This document shows, one piece after another, positions 8,401 to 16,894 of a stretch of DNA of 63,329 bases. Each line of letters begins with the position of its first letter. Within the stretch, counting starts at the first letter, position 1. This DNA comes from Aureimonas sp. AU22 (GTDB lineage Bacteria; Pseudomonadota; Alphaproteobacteria; Rhizobiales; Rhizobiaceae): assembly GCF_001463745.1 (NCBI RefSeq), contig NZ_BBWJ01000008.1, positions 1-63,329 of the forward strand, in the 5' to 3' direction. The position numbers and the translations under genes were made by a program. The notes beneath the pieces are model-generated. The model ran no database searches. It worked only from the letters and a program-made list of their open reading frames with translations, and was not told where the DNA came from.

Positions 8401-9194
8401 TTCGTCGTCAGCCGCAGCGGCGGCAGCAGCGCGACCGTCCCCTCCGGCCGCTCGGCGGACGGGTCGATCGGGCTCGACACCGTCAGGACGCCGTCGGCCA
8501 GCCGTTCGCCGGGAAGGCTGGAGGCGACGGCATCCAGGGTGGCGCGCGCATCGAGCCGCGGCGAATCGAGCGTCAGGCGGAAGGCGAGACGCCCCTCCCC
8601 TGCGCCCGTGCCGGTGGAGAACGACGCCGCCAGCGGCTCGCCGTCGGCGAAAAGAGTCGCGCTGCCCACGAAAGGTCCGCGCAGCGACTGGGCCGACAGG
8701 GTGCCCGCGATGTCCGACAGGGCGATGCGGCGTGCGGAGCGGCGATCCGACAGGACGGCCGAGCCGTCCACGACCTCGATGCGCTCGAGGACGACGTTGC
8801 CCCGCGGTGGCTCCGCCCGCGCTCCCACGGGCCATCGGATCGCGCCGTCCGCCTCGACCGGCAGGCTCAGCGCCGGGCCGTCGAGGCGCATGTCGAAGAT
8901 CCGGATCTCGCCCGACAGGTAGGGGGCGAGCTCGGCGTCCATGCGGAAGGCGCGCACCGAGAGGACCGGATCGGCGGGATCGTCGCCTACCACGACATCT
9001 GTGAAGGACAGGGATGGAAACGGCAGGAGGCGCGCCGATGCGGTACCCCGCACCTTGACCTTCTGGCCGAGGATGCGCGAGGCCTCCGCCTCGAAATTGG
9101 CCCGGTAGCTCGTCCAGTCGACGAAAGACGGGCCGACGAGGAGCACGAGCAGAGCCACGACGAGGAGGCCGCCCAGTGCGATGAAGAGCTTCAT
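5409..9194 (-). CDS. Very large AsmA-family protein with coiled-coil tail
   Basis: 1261 residues. An N-terminal membrane anchor (about 3-24) is followed by the AsmA signature region (FEAEASRILGQKVKVRGTAS, LPFPSLSFTDVVVGDD) and a long beta-rich repeat region typical of AsmA/TamB-like periplasmic bridge proteins, which are linked to lipid traffic to, or assembly of, the outer membrane. After an AsmA_2-like C-terminal section (about 930-1080, GRGRLTVADAALRGV) the last 180 residues change to an Arg/Glu then Ala/Glu-rich helical segment ending in a Pro-rich tail. The AsmA call is firm; the exact role is inferred. The gene is divergent from uvrD with 191 bases between. Confidence 0.85.
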   Translation of the reverse strand: MKLFIALGGLLVVALLVLLVGPSFVDWTSYRANFEAEASRILGQKVKVRGTASARLLPFPSLSFTDVVVGDDPADPVLSVRAFRMDAELAPYLSGEIRIFDMRLDGPALSLPVEADGAIRWPVGARAEPPRGNVVLERIEVVDGSAVLSDRRSARRIALSDIAGTLSAQSLRGPFVGSATLFADGEPLAASFSTGTGAGEGRLAFRLTLDSPRLDARATLDAVASSLPGERLADGVLTVSSPIDPSAERPEGTVALLPPLRLTTKLGATPTSLEASDLRAEVGDPQQPYVATGSALVDVGSIPRFDLQLDGQAIDVDRIAPPVVSGSQTPGLPARIEALRAALEGLPTPRMPGRVRLALPLVTIGDTTIRNVALAGSPASEGWSLQSLSAELPGRTLVEASGVLRTDEVPGFRGNLLLAARQPATFLAWAAGVSEPALTRLGRAGFSAEVELSPGDQRFDKLEVDLDGRSLNGSIRRTVRPEGSNTAIDLSGEDGGDGVDLEPVTALARLLALKEGAPRDGERFEVQFAAGRSRFGDFEAASLEADLSFDRGLLDIASLDARDFAGADLHAEGTLADPFGTPRPDLSLELSAADPAEVVEFLRRRLPDSPLAETLARRAPTLGPLALSGTATSQGAGRSDLALDLAGTAAGTEVTLRLALENGLAATERNGRFGLDLSVAQADAGILLAQAGLPVLPVGATVPLTADLAVSGAPGQPTDVSLRMRSTGTELSANGTATLGAAGLQAAGLALRLRSDDLAPWATRLALAYGQPLDGLPASGEARLSWTQDGWSLEGLAGEIAGSRMSAELSAPTGAPVSGKLVLSDLSLDWLGTVVGGVVGRSALGLDGDQPTPFAAPLLPARSFRLALAADRAAGLGLNLSGLAAAVEGDGARLAVSDLSAATVSGARLAGAGEVRNAGGIVSTRLDMSLRGQPVSAQASLLAGRLDISGELSGGGESWTALLASLDGRGRLTVADAALRGVRPDLLAPVLAASDADGFEPGARAVASLVDRLSAEAQVSLGTVATDWTLGAGTLRTAPLRRDFADAALEGAAAFDLRTGLVDASLALRLVPPADDAIEEAPPSVGYRIAGPWGNPSLQASVQPLAAYLSALSARREEERIEAIEDDLRETVRLRREARLYRERERVRENLRQEREAREAAAREEATRQEAERLERERAETERREAETRAAREADAAREAAALAAAAKAAAAQAEAEAAARAVPPERSPPPDFELQPLLPPARVPGAGFGGLPGVSDPNRL

Positions 9195-9385
9195 GCGTCC
9201 TGCCTCCTTTCCGCTCGTGCCCCGGTTCGCCCCGATCGGGGCGTCTTCCCTGTTTTTGGGGCATAAGCCGCAGCAAGAGCAAGGCGGCGCGCGCCACAGA
9301 CGTGGGGATAGCCGGCGGACGGCTCCCGCTCGCGGCCTTTCGATGTTCCCCTAGTGTTCCCGGCGGAATCGATTAAGTAGAGGCG

Positions 9386-12058
9386 ATGGACGAGACCCGA
9401 GATCAGAACGCCGCGCCCGAGAGCCGGCCGAAGGGCGGCATCGCGGCGCGGGCCATGGCCGCGCGCGGCGCCCCGGTGGCCGCTCCCGCACCCGACTACC
9501 TGTCCGGGCTCAACCCGGAGCAGCGTGCGGCGGTGGAGACGACGGAGGGCCCGGTGCTCGTGCTGGCGGGCGCCGGCACCGGCAAGACGCGCGTCCTCAC
9601 CACCCGCATCGCTCATATCCTGGCGACGCGGCGCGCCTTTCCGTCGCAGATCCTCGCCGTCACCTTCACCAACAAGGCCGCGCGCGAGATGAAGACGCGC
9701 ATCGGCCATCTCGTCGGCGGCGAGGTCGAGGGCATGCCCTGGCTCGGCACGTTCCACTCGATCGGCGTCAAGATCCTGCGCCGCCATGCCGAGCTGGTCG
9801 GCCTCAAGTCGAACTTCACCATCCTCGACACCGACGACCAGATCCGTTTGATCAAGCAGCTGATCCAGGCCGAGAATCTCGACGACAAGCGCTGGCCGGC
9901 CCGCGCCTTCGCCACACTGATGGACGGCTGGAAGAACAAGGGCCTGACGCCGGACAAGATCCCGGAAGGCGACGCACGCGCCTTCGCCAACGGTCGCGGC
10001 CGCGAACTCTACCGCGCCTATCAGGACCGCCTCGTCAGCCTCAACGCCGCCGACTTCGGCGACCTCCTGATGCACCCGATCGCGATCTTTCAGAACCATC
10101 CGGACGTGCTCGCCGACTACCACCGCCGCTTTCGCTACATCCTGGTGGACGAGTACCAGGACACCAACGTCGCGCAGTATCTCTGGCTGCGGCTTCTCGC
10201 CCAGCATTCGCCGGTGCGAGCCGAAAGCGGCCAGGCGGCGGTGAACGTCTGCTGCGTCGGCGACGACGACCAGTCGATCTACGGCTGGCGCGGCGCGGAG
10301 GTGGACAACATCCTGCGCTTCGAGCGGGACTTTCCGGGCGCCACCGTGATCCGGCTGGAGCGCAACTACCGCTCCACCGCCCATATCCTTGGGGCGGCCG
10401 CCGGTCTCATCGCGGTCAACGAGGATCGCCTCGGCAAGACGCTCTACACCGACCTCGACGATCCCGAACACGAGAAGGTCTCCGTCGCCAACGGTTGGGA
10501 TTCGGAGGAGGAGGCGCGCGCGATCGGCGAGGAGATCGAGCAGCTCCAGCGCAAGGGCACCAAGCTCAACGACATGGCGATCCTCGTGCGCGCCTCGTTC
10601 CAGATGCGCGAGTTCGAGGACCGCTTCGTCACGCTCGGCCTCAACTATCGCGTTATCGGCGGTCCGCGCTTCTACGAGCGCCAGGAGATCCGCGACGCCC
10701 TCGCCTACTTCCGCTGCGTCTGTCAGCCGGCGGACGACCTCGCCTTCGAGCGCATCGTCAACACGCCCAAGCGCGGCCTCGGCGACGCGGCGATCCGGCT
10801 CCTGCACGAATACGCCCGCGCCAAGGGCCTGCCGCTCATCGCCGCCGCCGGCGATCTCGTCCAGGGCGACGAGCTGAAGGCGCGTCCGCGCGCGGCGCTC
10901 GCCGACGTCGTGCGCAACTTCGAGCGCTGGTCGGGGCTTCTCTCCACGATGCGCCACACCGATCTCGGCGAGATGATCCTCGACGAGTCCGGCTATACTG
11001 AGATGTGGCAGGCCGACCGCTCGGCCGAGGCGCCGGGGCGGCTGGAGAACCTGAAGGAGCTCATCCGCTCCATGGACGACTACGAAAGCCTGCCGGGCTT
11101 TCTGGAGCACATCGCGCTCGTGATGGACGCCGAGCAGAACGCCGAGACGGACGCGGTCTCGATCATGACGCTCCATTCGGCCAAGGGGCTGGAGTTCGAC
11201 ACGGTGTTCCTGCCCGGCTGGGAGGAAGGTCTCTTTCCCCATCAGCGCTCGCTGGACGAAGGGGGGCGATCCGGCCTCGAGGAGGAGCGCCGGCTGGCCT
11301 ATGTCGGCATCACGCGCGGCAAGCGCCGGGTGAAGATCTGGTTCGTCTCGAACCGGCGCATCCACGGCATGTGGCAGTCCACCATCCCCTCGCGCTTCCT
11401 CGACGAACTGCCGGAAGACCATGTCGACGTTACCGAGCCCTCCACTTCCTATGGCGGCTACGGGGCCGGCGGCATGGGCGGCTACGGGGCCTCGCGCTGG
11501 GACGGCAACGCCTTCTCGACCTCCTCCTACGGCACGCCCGGCTGGCGCCGCGCGCAGGCGGCGGGGGGCGCCGGCGGCTATGCCGGTGGACGCGGCCGCG
11601 CGATCGAGTATGGCGAAGAGGGCGTCAGGGGTTCGGGTCCGGATGCGCGCTCGCGCGCGGCGGCGACGGCCGACAAATACATCGCCCGCGATGGTGCCGG
11701 CGGGCGCTCGCCCGGTGGTTTCGACGAGGCCTCCGGGGCGGGCGCGGACCGTTCGGGCTTCGCCGGCCGGCTGACCGATCCCTTCTCGGCCAATCGTTCG
11801 CGTGGGGCCAACCAGCCGCCGCGCAAGGGCGGCGGACTCTATTCGTCGGCGCGGGCCGGCGGCCCTCGCGAGATCGAGGGGACGCTGGTCGCGAAATCCG
11901 TCGCCGACGAGCCGAGCCGCTTCGCCCTCGGCGACCGGGTGTTCCACCTCAAGTTCGGCGCGGGCACCGTGGCGCTGGTCGAGGGCAACAAGCTGACGGT
12001 CGATTTCGACCGCGCCGGGCAGAAGCGCGTGCTGGAAGGGTTCGTGGAACCCGCCTGA
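9386..12058 (+). CDS. uvrD: UvrD/PcrA-type ATP-dependent DNA helicase
   Basis: Superfamily 1A 3'-5' helicase for nucleotide excision and mismatch repair. The 890 residues include an Ala-rich leader of about 40, the Q-motif segment LSGLNPEQRAAV, Walker A GAGTGKT, TFTNKAAREM, the DEYQD Walker B, DDDQSIYGWRGAE, LERNYRSTAHI, SIMTLHSAKGLEFDTVFLP, and LAYVGITRGKRR. A long Gly/Ser/Arg-rich linker (about 690-830) leads to a C-terminal Tudor-like domain (VFHLKFGAGTVALVEGNKL), as in PcrA/UvrD. It is monocistronic, with a hairpin directly downstream. Confidence 0.95.
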   Translation: MDETRDQNAAPESRPKGGIAARAMAARGAPVAAPAPDYLSGLNPEQRAAVETTEGPVLVLAGAGTGKTRVLTTRIAHILATRRAFPSQILAVTFTNKAAREMKTRIGHLVGGEVEGMPWLGTFHSIGVKILRRHAELVGLKSNFTILDTDDQIRLIKQLIQAENLDDKRWPARAFATLMDGWKNKGLTPDKIPEGDARAFANGRGRELYRAYQDRLVSLNAADFGDLLMHPIAIFQNHPDVLADYHRRFRYILVDEYQDTNVAQYLWLRLLAQHSPVRAESGQAAVNVCCVGDDDQSIYGWRGAEVDNILRFERDFPGATVIRLERNYRSTAHILGAAAGLIAVNEDRLGKTLYTDLDDPEHEKVSVANGWDSEEEARAIGEEIEQLQRKGTKLNDMAILVRASFQMREFEDRFVTLGLNYRVIGGPRFYERQEIRDALAYFRCVCQPADDLAFERIVNTPKRGLGDAAIRLLHEYARAKGLPLIAAAGDLVQGDELKARPRAALADVVRNFERWSGLLSTMRHTDLGEMILDESGYTEMWQADRSAEAPGRLENLKELIRSMDDYESLPGFLEHIALVMDAEQNAETDAVSIMTLHSAKGLEFDTVFLPGWEEGLFPHQRSLDEGGRSGLEEERRLAYVGITRGKRRVKIWFVSNRRIHGMWQSTIPSRFLDELPEDHVDVTEPSTSYGGYGAGGMGGYGASRWDGNAFSTSSYGTPGWRRAQAAGGAGGYAGGRGRAIEYGEEGVRGSGPDARSRAAATADKYIARDGAGGRSPGGFDEASGAGADRSGFAGRLTDPFSANRSRGANQPPRKGGGLYSSARAGGPREIEGTLVAKSVADEPSRFALGDRVFHLKFGAGTVALVEGNKLTVDFDRAGQKRVLEGFVEPA

Positions 12059-12068
12059 GACGCGGTGC

Positions 12069-12093
12069 CCCGGGTTCGCTGGGGGAACCCGGG
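12069..12093 (+). terminator. Hairpin behind uvrD, probable terminator
   Basis: A perfect nine-base stem, CCCGGGTTC / GAACCCGGG, with a seven-base loop begins ten bases after the uvrD stop. No T-run follows, so it may slow polymerase or protect the 3' end instead of acting as a classic intrinsic terminator. Confidence 0.55.
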
Positions 12094-12811
12094 CTCAAGC
12101 GCCACGAGGGGTTCTGGCCCGCTTGGCTGAACCGCACCGGGCCGCAACCGGAGATGGAGGCGTCCGTTGCCCCGGTCCGCGTCAAGGCGGGCTTTTCCGA
12201 CGAGACGCGCCGCGCGCGACAGTTCGCGGCGCTCATGACGACCCGCGCTTGCGCATTCGCCGTTCGAGACGAGCGAGAATGGTGGAAGGCGGTCTCCGGG
12301 AAGCCGATCGTCAGCGGGTCCTCGTCGGCCCCGGCGACACGGCCGCAACTGGCGAAGACGGGTGGCTGTTGGGGCGTAGCCCCGCATTGCAGGGCGTCGG
12401 GGCATACTTTCCCGAGAAAACCTCGCCCGCACATGCACCTTCCGCACGATGGCGAACCGGAGGGCTGTTCCCTCCGTCTCGAACGGTGTGCCCCTGCACA
12501 CCAAGGGTTGGCGATCGAGGGTTGTCGCGCTCGCCAATCCGCATCGCAGCGAGCGGACGGCGTCCGGCCCTGCATGATGGACCGGGCATGGCTCGCGGTG
12601 CTCGATCGCGGTGGCGACGTCGGACGGGATAAGCGATGGCGAGCGGCCGCTAGCACGGATGGATCCCATCGCAACGTGTGTCAGGCCGCGCGCGGCATCG
12701 ACGGGGTTTCGACAGCGCGGTTCGAGCGCGCCGCCACCGCACCTATCCCCTCGCCCGCCCGAACCCCGGGCGCGACCGCCAAGCCGCGGCCGGCCGAAGC
12801 GGTCGTTCCGG
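12094..12811. other. Gene-free gap with a run of compact inverted repeats
   Basis: About 720 bases between uvrD and a convergent gene. Open frames here have no recognisable domain, and none has a family-like composition. The region holds consecutive perfect stems: GGGGC/GCCCC (12371-12383), GGAGGG/CCCTCC (12459-12475), GGTGTGC/GCACACC with a four-base loop (12485-12502) and TTGGCGA/TCGCCAA (12508-12537). This could be a structured RNA, a decayed gene, or chance pairing in GC-rich DNA. No convincing promoter was found. Confidence 0.4.
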
Positions 12812-13396
12812 TCAGGATACGCCGGACAGAAGCTCGTGGACGCGGCGCAGATACGCTTCGGTCTGGCGGCACTTGGCCTCGGCCTCCAGCGCCCGCTGTT
12901 CCGCGCGCTTGGCCCGCATGTCGGCTTCCCATTCGTGGTATTCGGCGTCGCGCAGCGTGGTTTCGGCCGTGACGACCCTCTCCTCCGACTGACGCAGCCG
13001 CTCCTCCAGAGCCTGGATGTGGGTCTGCAGTCGGTGCTGGTCCTCGGCCGCGCGGTCGGCGAGAGCCTTGGACTGCTTCTCCAACTGCACGAAGCGCTTC
13101 TCGTACGCCCGGATCGTCGCCGCCGTCCGCTCCACCAGCGTCAGGGTGCGAGTCCAGTCGGTCGGCGAGGGCTCGATCGTCAGATGCCCCACCGCCAGAG
13201 CGATCGCGCCGGCCTGCGTCACCGGCTGGTCCGGCGTCAGCGCCCCCGGCACCGGCTCTGCGCGCGCCGGCTCGGCAGGAGAAACCTCCTGTACGGGAAA
13301 GAGGCTCGTGACCTCGGCCGCACGTCCGCCGTCGGATTGCGCCATGGTCTCGGCCTCGCCTTCGGGAAAGGAGACGGTTTCGCGGACGGCGCTCAT
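12812..13396 (-). CDS. Coiled-coil protein, function unknown (third of three)
   Basis: 194 residues. An acidic, Pro/Ala-rich N-terminal part (about 1-70) is followed by a long helical section from about residue 80 (ERTAATIRAYEKRFVQLEKQ onward) with heptad-like spacing of Leu/Ala and many Glu/Arg/Gln. The start is chosen at 13396 because it overlaps the stop of the upstream gene as ATGA; a longer frame upstream would lie inside that gene. No enzymatic motif or membrane span is seen. It probably works with the two coiled-coil proteins encoded just upstream. Confidence 0.75.
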   Translation of the reverse strand: MSAVRETVSFPEGEAETMAQSDGGRAAEVTSLFPVQEVSPAEPARAEPVPGALTPDQPVTQAGAIALAVGHLTIEPSPTDWTRTLTLVERTAATIRAYEKRFVQLEKQSKALADRAAEDQHRLQTHIQALEERLRQSEERVVTAETTLRDAEYHEWEADMRAKRAEQRALEAEAKCRQTEAYLRRVHELLSGVS

Positions 13397-13866
13397 TCGT
13401 CGATACCGAGGCGCCCGCCGGCCAGGGCCGCGCGAAGCTCGGCCTCGGCACTGTCTTCGCTGGCGAGCATCTGCCCGAAGCTGCCGACGATCGTATCGTG
13501 CATCTTGGCGAGCCACGCCTCGGCCTCGGCGGCACGGGCCTCGGCGAGGCGCACGCGCGCCTCGGTCTCGGCCAGACGCACCTCCGATTCGTCGAGCTGC
13601 TCCTGCAGCGAGCGGATCTCCTCGCTCGCGCGCTCCGCGTCGAGGCGATGCTCGATCTCCATCTCCGTCGCGCGCTCGTCGCGGATGCGGATCGCCTCGC
13701 TCGCCTCGCGCACGAGATCCAGCGCCGCCGACCAGTCGCGCGCGCCCCCCGACCTGTCGTTGTTCGAGACCAGCATGAAACCGGCATCGCCCCGGCCGGC
13801 GGCGGAATGCTCCGTCACGCTCTGCCGCAGGCTCACGCCGATCTCCTCGCTCGCACCATTCGCCAT
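13393..13866 (-). CDS. Coiled-coil protein, function unknown (second of three)
   Basis: 157 residues from the ATG at 13866, chosen because an AGAGG ribosome-binding sequence lies nine bases upstream; in-frame ATGs up to 13980 would lengthen it by at most 38 residues. The middle (about 50-130) is one continuous Glu/Arg/Ala-rich heptad helix (RSLQEQLDESEVRLAETEAR). The C-terminus ends RAALAGGRLGIDE. It is translationally coupled to the next gene and lies 173 bases downstream of the large coiled-coil gene. I do not recognise a family. Confidence 0.75.
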   Translation of the reverse strand: MANGASEEIGVSLRQSVTEHSAAGRGDAGFMLVSNNDRSGGARDWSAALDLVREASEAIRIRDERATEMEIEHRLDAERASEEIRSLQEQLDESEVRLAETEARVRLAEARAAEAEAWLAKMHDTIVGSFGQMLASEDSAEAELRAALAGGRLGIDE

Positions 13867-14039
13867 CTTGTCGATCCTCTGCCGCCGCTCACGCATCGCC
13901 TCCGAGAGCCCTGAACCGAACCTTCGGATATTTTCCCGCATCCGTCCAACGGGTTGCGGCGCATTTCCTGTTTGCCGCACGCCGTTGTCCGGCCGTCACG
14001 TCCCCCGTCGCCGCAGGCGAACCGGCAGGCGCCGGGACC

Positions 14040-15560
14040 TCAGTCGCCCTTCTCGGGCACCGGGAAGGGGCGGACGTTGGAGGCGGCATCGCCGCCGCCA
14101 TGTCCGTCCTGCGCGCCCTCGCCGAGAAGCCCAGCCTCGCCCGCGCGCGAGCGCGTCGCGCGCTTCAGCGTCTCGTTCTGGCGCTGGAGAGCGGACCGGT
14201 TCTCGCGCGCGATGTCGAGCGCCCCTTGCGCCAGGGTGCGCTCGGCCTTCTCGTTCTGCAGTTCCTCGATCAGCCGGCGGTTGGCCGCCTCCAGCGTCTG
14301 GCGCTCCTGCTCGAAGCGAAGCGTCAGCGCCTCGACGCGGTCGGACAGGTTGTTGGCCCGGGTGGTTACGCCCTCCAGCGCCGCGTCCTTGGCGGCCAAC
14401 GCCTTCACCAGCATGTCGGCGCGGGCTTCCAGCTCCATCCGGCCCTTCTGGGCGTCCTGAAGCTGCGCCAGGAGACGGCCGGCCTCGGTCTTGCTGGCCT
14501 CCAGGCGCCGGTCGAAGGTGGTGCGCTCGGCGATCGCCTCCTTGTTGGCCCGCTCGGCCGCGCGCATGGCCTCTTCGCGCTCGCGGAGCTGGCCCCGGAC
14601 CTGGCCGAGGATCTGGTCGGTCGCCATGAGGCGCGCCGACAGGGCCTCGATCTTCATGGAAGCGCTGGACCGCTCGGTCTTCATGGCCGAGAGCTCGGCT
14701 TCGAGCTGGGCCACGGCCCGCTGGCGACCGGCCTGTTCGGAGGCGAGCTGGGTTCCCTGCAGCGCGATGGTCTGGAGATGCGCCTCGATCTGGGCCGCCA
14801 TCTCGTCCATGCGGCTGCCGCCCGACACGAGCTCGGCGGCCTGCTCTTCGGCGAGGTTCTGAAGGCGCCGGTTCTCCTGCTCCAGGATCTGGCGGCGCTC
14901 GGACACTTCGCCGAGCATGCGCTCGGCATCGGCCAGCGCCTGATCGGAAACCTGCGCTTCGGCGCGCAGGGTCTTCACCTCCAGCGAGAGCGACTGGTTC
15001 TGCTCGACCTCGGCCAGAAGCTGGCGTTCCAGCGCGTTGGCGTGGGTCGTCTTCTCGCGCAGCGTCAGGCGCTGCTCGTCGAACGAAGTTTCCTGCTCGC
15101 GCAGGAGGTTTTCGAGCCGCGACGCACGCGCGACGGCCGTGGAGAGTTCGCTGGAGGCGGTGGAATAGCGTCCGAGCAGCGAGTCCACCTCGCGGCGGAG
15201 CGCCTGCCCGCTTTCCATCTCCTGCTGCAGGAGAGCCTCGAGCTCCAGGATGCGCGACTTCGAACGCGGCAGCTCCTCGGCGATCGTCTCGATCGGGCCG
15301 ATGAGCTGGGCGAAGTCGTCCGTCAGGGAGCGAAGGTCGCCGAGGCGCTCGGCCATCTCGCCGATGCGCACTTTGAGCAACTCGTTGCGCTGGCCGATAT
15401 TGTCGAGCGGGGGCACGAAACCGGCGGGACCCGGCGCAGCAGGGGCGGAAGCGCGCGGCGCCACGGGATCCATCACCTTTGCGAAATCCGGCCGTTCGCC
15501 GGCGTTCTCGCTTGGGCGCTGGCCGTCACGCCGGAAGAAGAACGACAGCGGTGAGCTCAT
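14040..15560 (-). CDS. Large coiled-coil, filament-like protein
   Basis: 506 residues. A short N-terminus with the basic/hydrophobic patch PLSFFFRRDG and a Pro/Ala-rich stretch is followed by about 430 residues of almost unbroken coiled coil starting near PLDNIGQRNELLKVRIGEM. The C-terminal tail, starting near residue 470, is Gly-rich and ends NVRPFPVPEKGD. The layout (short head, long rod, short tail) resembles crescentin and other alphaproteobacterial intermediate-filament-like proteins, but I cannot show homology. Start: GGGGAG lies about 10 bases before the ATG at 15560; an upstream in-frame start at 15611 is less likely. Confidence 0.8.
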   Translation of the reverse strand: MSSPLSFFFRRDGQRPSENAGERPDFAKVMDPVAPRASAPAAPGPAGFVPPLDNIGQRNELLKVRIGEMAERLGDLRSLTDDFAQLIGPIETIAEELPRSKSRILELEALLQQEMESGQALRREVDSLLGRYSTASSELSTAVARASRLENLLREQETSFDEQRLTLREKTTHANALERQLLAEVEQNQSLSLEVKTLRAEAQVSDQALADAERMLGEVSERRQILEQENRRLQNLAEEQAAELVSGGSRMDEMAAQIEAHLQTIALQGTQLASEQAGRQRAVAQLEAELSAMKTERSSASMKIEALSARLMATDQILGQVRGQLREREEAMRAAERANKEAIAERTTFDRRLEASKTEAGRLLAQLQDAQKGRMELEARADMLVKALAAKDAALEGVTTRANNLSDRVEALTLRFEQERQTLEAANRRLIEELQNEKAERTLAQGALDIARENRSALQRQNETLKRATRSRAGEAGLLGEGAQDGHGGGDAASNVRPFPVPEKGD

Positions 15561-15778
15561 CCCTATCGACTCCCCTTCGGTCCGATCACCCAGCGGTCTT
15601 GCCGGGGACATCGGATCGAAGCAACATGATTTACGAAATATTAATCAATTTTTCCAGATGGGTGCGGTCGCGTCACACCGTCCGGCTGCATCGGAGAGGT
15701 GCCGCTAGGAGACGTTCAGGAACCGTTCAGGTCGAAAGCGGTTCAACGGACAGGATCGAACTTGTCCGGAGGTTTCCC

Positions 15779-16273
15779 ATGCGCATTCCCAAATGGCTTG
15801 GCGGACGGGCACTGGCCGTCGCGCTCGCGCTGACCATGGTGCCGGCCGCCCTGCCCTCCACCACCCCGCTCGTCGGCGTCACCGCCGCGAAGGCGGATCC
15901 CTACTACCGCTACGGCCACGGCGGCTTCCGCGGCGGCCACGGCTGGAACCGGGGCCGCGGTTACTACGGCGGCGGACCGCGCTACTACGGTGGCGGCCCG
16001 CGCTACGGCTACCGCGACCGCGGTTATCGCCGCCACAACGGCGGGGCTGCGATCGCCGGTGCGATCGTCGGTCTCGGCGTCGGCGCGGCGATCGCCAGCG
16101 CCGCCCAGCCGCGCTACGTCGAACGGGCCCCGCGCTACTACGCGGCACCTGCCTACCGGGCTGCCCCCTGGACGCGCGAGTGGTACAACTACTGTTCGCA
16201 GCGCTACCGGTCCTTCGACCCGCGTTCGGGCACGTTCCAGCCCTACAACGGCCCGCGCCAGCTCTGCCGCTGA
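15779..16273 (+). CDS. BA14K-family secreted protein (Gly/Tyr-rich)
   Basis: 164 residues with a signal peptide (about 1-40, cleavage near AAKADP). A Gly/Tyr/Arg-rich low-complexity region follows (YGGGPRYYGGGPRYGYRDRG), then an Ala/Gly hydrophobic segment (AAIAGAIVGLGVGAAIASAA) and the C-terminal BA14K motif WYNYCSQRYRSFDPRSGTF...LCR with two conserved Cys. Brucella BA14K is an immunoreactive, lectin-like cell-surface protein. Start at 15779 has GGAGG seven bases upstream. The promoter area 15620-15660 is unusually AT-rich and is shared with the divergent coiled-coil gene. Confidence 0.85.
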   Translation: MRIPKWLGGRALAVALALTMVPAALPSTTPLVGVTAAKADPYYRYGHGGFRGGHGWNRGRGYYGGGPRYYGGGPRYGYRDRGYRRHNGGAAIAGAIVGLGVGAAIASAAQPRYVERAPRYYAAPAYRAAPWTREWYNYCSQRYRSFDPRSGTFQPYNGPRQLCR

Positions 16274-16400
16274 GGCCGTCCAGGAAGCATGAAGCGACAT
16301 CGGCGGCCGCTCCCTCGTGGGGCGGTCGCCCGCGTTCGGGAACCAAGCGCCCGGCGGCCGCCTTTAGCGATCAGCGATGACCGCGGTTGGGGAGAGCGTG

Positions 16401-16886
16401 ATGGATGGTTGGCGCCGGACGGCATGGGCGGCACTTGCCGTGGCAGCGCTTGGTTCGGTGCCCTCGGCACCGGCTCTGGCGGGCGACTATGTCGGTCTCG
16501 ATCCCTACAACCGCCCCGTCTACGTCCGTCCGGACCCGATCCCGACGGTGCCGCTCGCGGTCTCGCCGCCCGTCTACAAGCGTGGCCCCGGCCAGTTCGG
16601 CGGCCCCCTCGTCGCAGGTCCCCTGTACTACGCCCGCCCCGCTCCGCCAGCACCCGGGCTCTATCGCGACGATCCGGCACTGACCGCAGGCTCGATCCTC
16701 GCCTTCGACCTCGACGCGGCACTGGCGGATGCCGAGCCGCCGCGAGGCGTGACCGTGGTGCGCAAGGGCGGCCCGGCTCCCTTCACCGGGCCTTGGTATC
16801 GCTATTGCGAGTCCCGCTATCGCTCGTTCGATCCGGAGACCGGCACCTACCAGCCGTCCTCGGGCCCCCGCCGCCTCTGCCGCTGA
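16401..16886 (+). CDS. BA14K-family secreted protein, second copy
   Basis: 161 residues from the ATG at 16401, which has GGGGAG upstream; an ATG at 16377 would add eight residues before the signal peptide. The signal peptide covers about 1-27 (ALAGD). The middle is Pro/Tyr/Val-rich. The C-terminus WYRYCESRYRSFDPETGTYQ...LCR is nearly the same as the motif of the neighbour, so this is a tandem pair with diverged middles. Probably surface-exposed or periplasmic; biochemical role unknown. Confidence 0.82.
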   Translation: MDGWRRTAWAALAVAALGSVPSAPALAGDYVGLDPYNRPVYVRPDPIPTVPLAVSPPVYKRGPGQFGGPLVAGPLYYARPAPPAPGLYRDDPALTAGSILAFDLDAALADAEPPRGVTVVRKGGPAPFTGPWYRYCESRYRSFDPETGTYQPSSGPRRLCR

Positions 16887-16894
16887 CCGCGGCC

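Noticed and set aside
5487-9266. Very long plus-strand open frame opposite the AsmA-like gene
   Set aside because: It is the antisense shadow of a high-GC gene: composition is dominated by Arg/Gly/Ala/Pro with no domain, while the minus-strand frame has clear AsmA features.
9191-11947. Long minus-strand open frame opposite uvrD
   Set aside because: Antisense shadow; no domain or family pattern, and the plus strand carries all helicase motifs.
12123-12632. Open frames in the gap behind uvrD
   Set aside because: No ribosome-binding site in front of a plausible start, no domain, and Arg/Pro/Cys-rich shadow-like composition.
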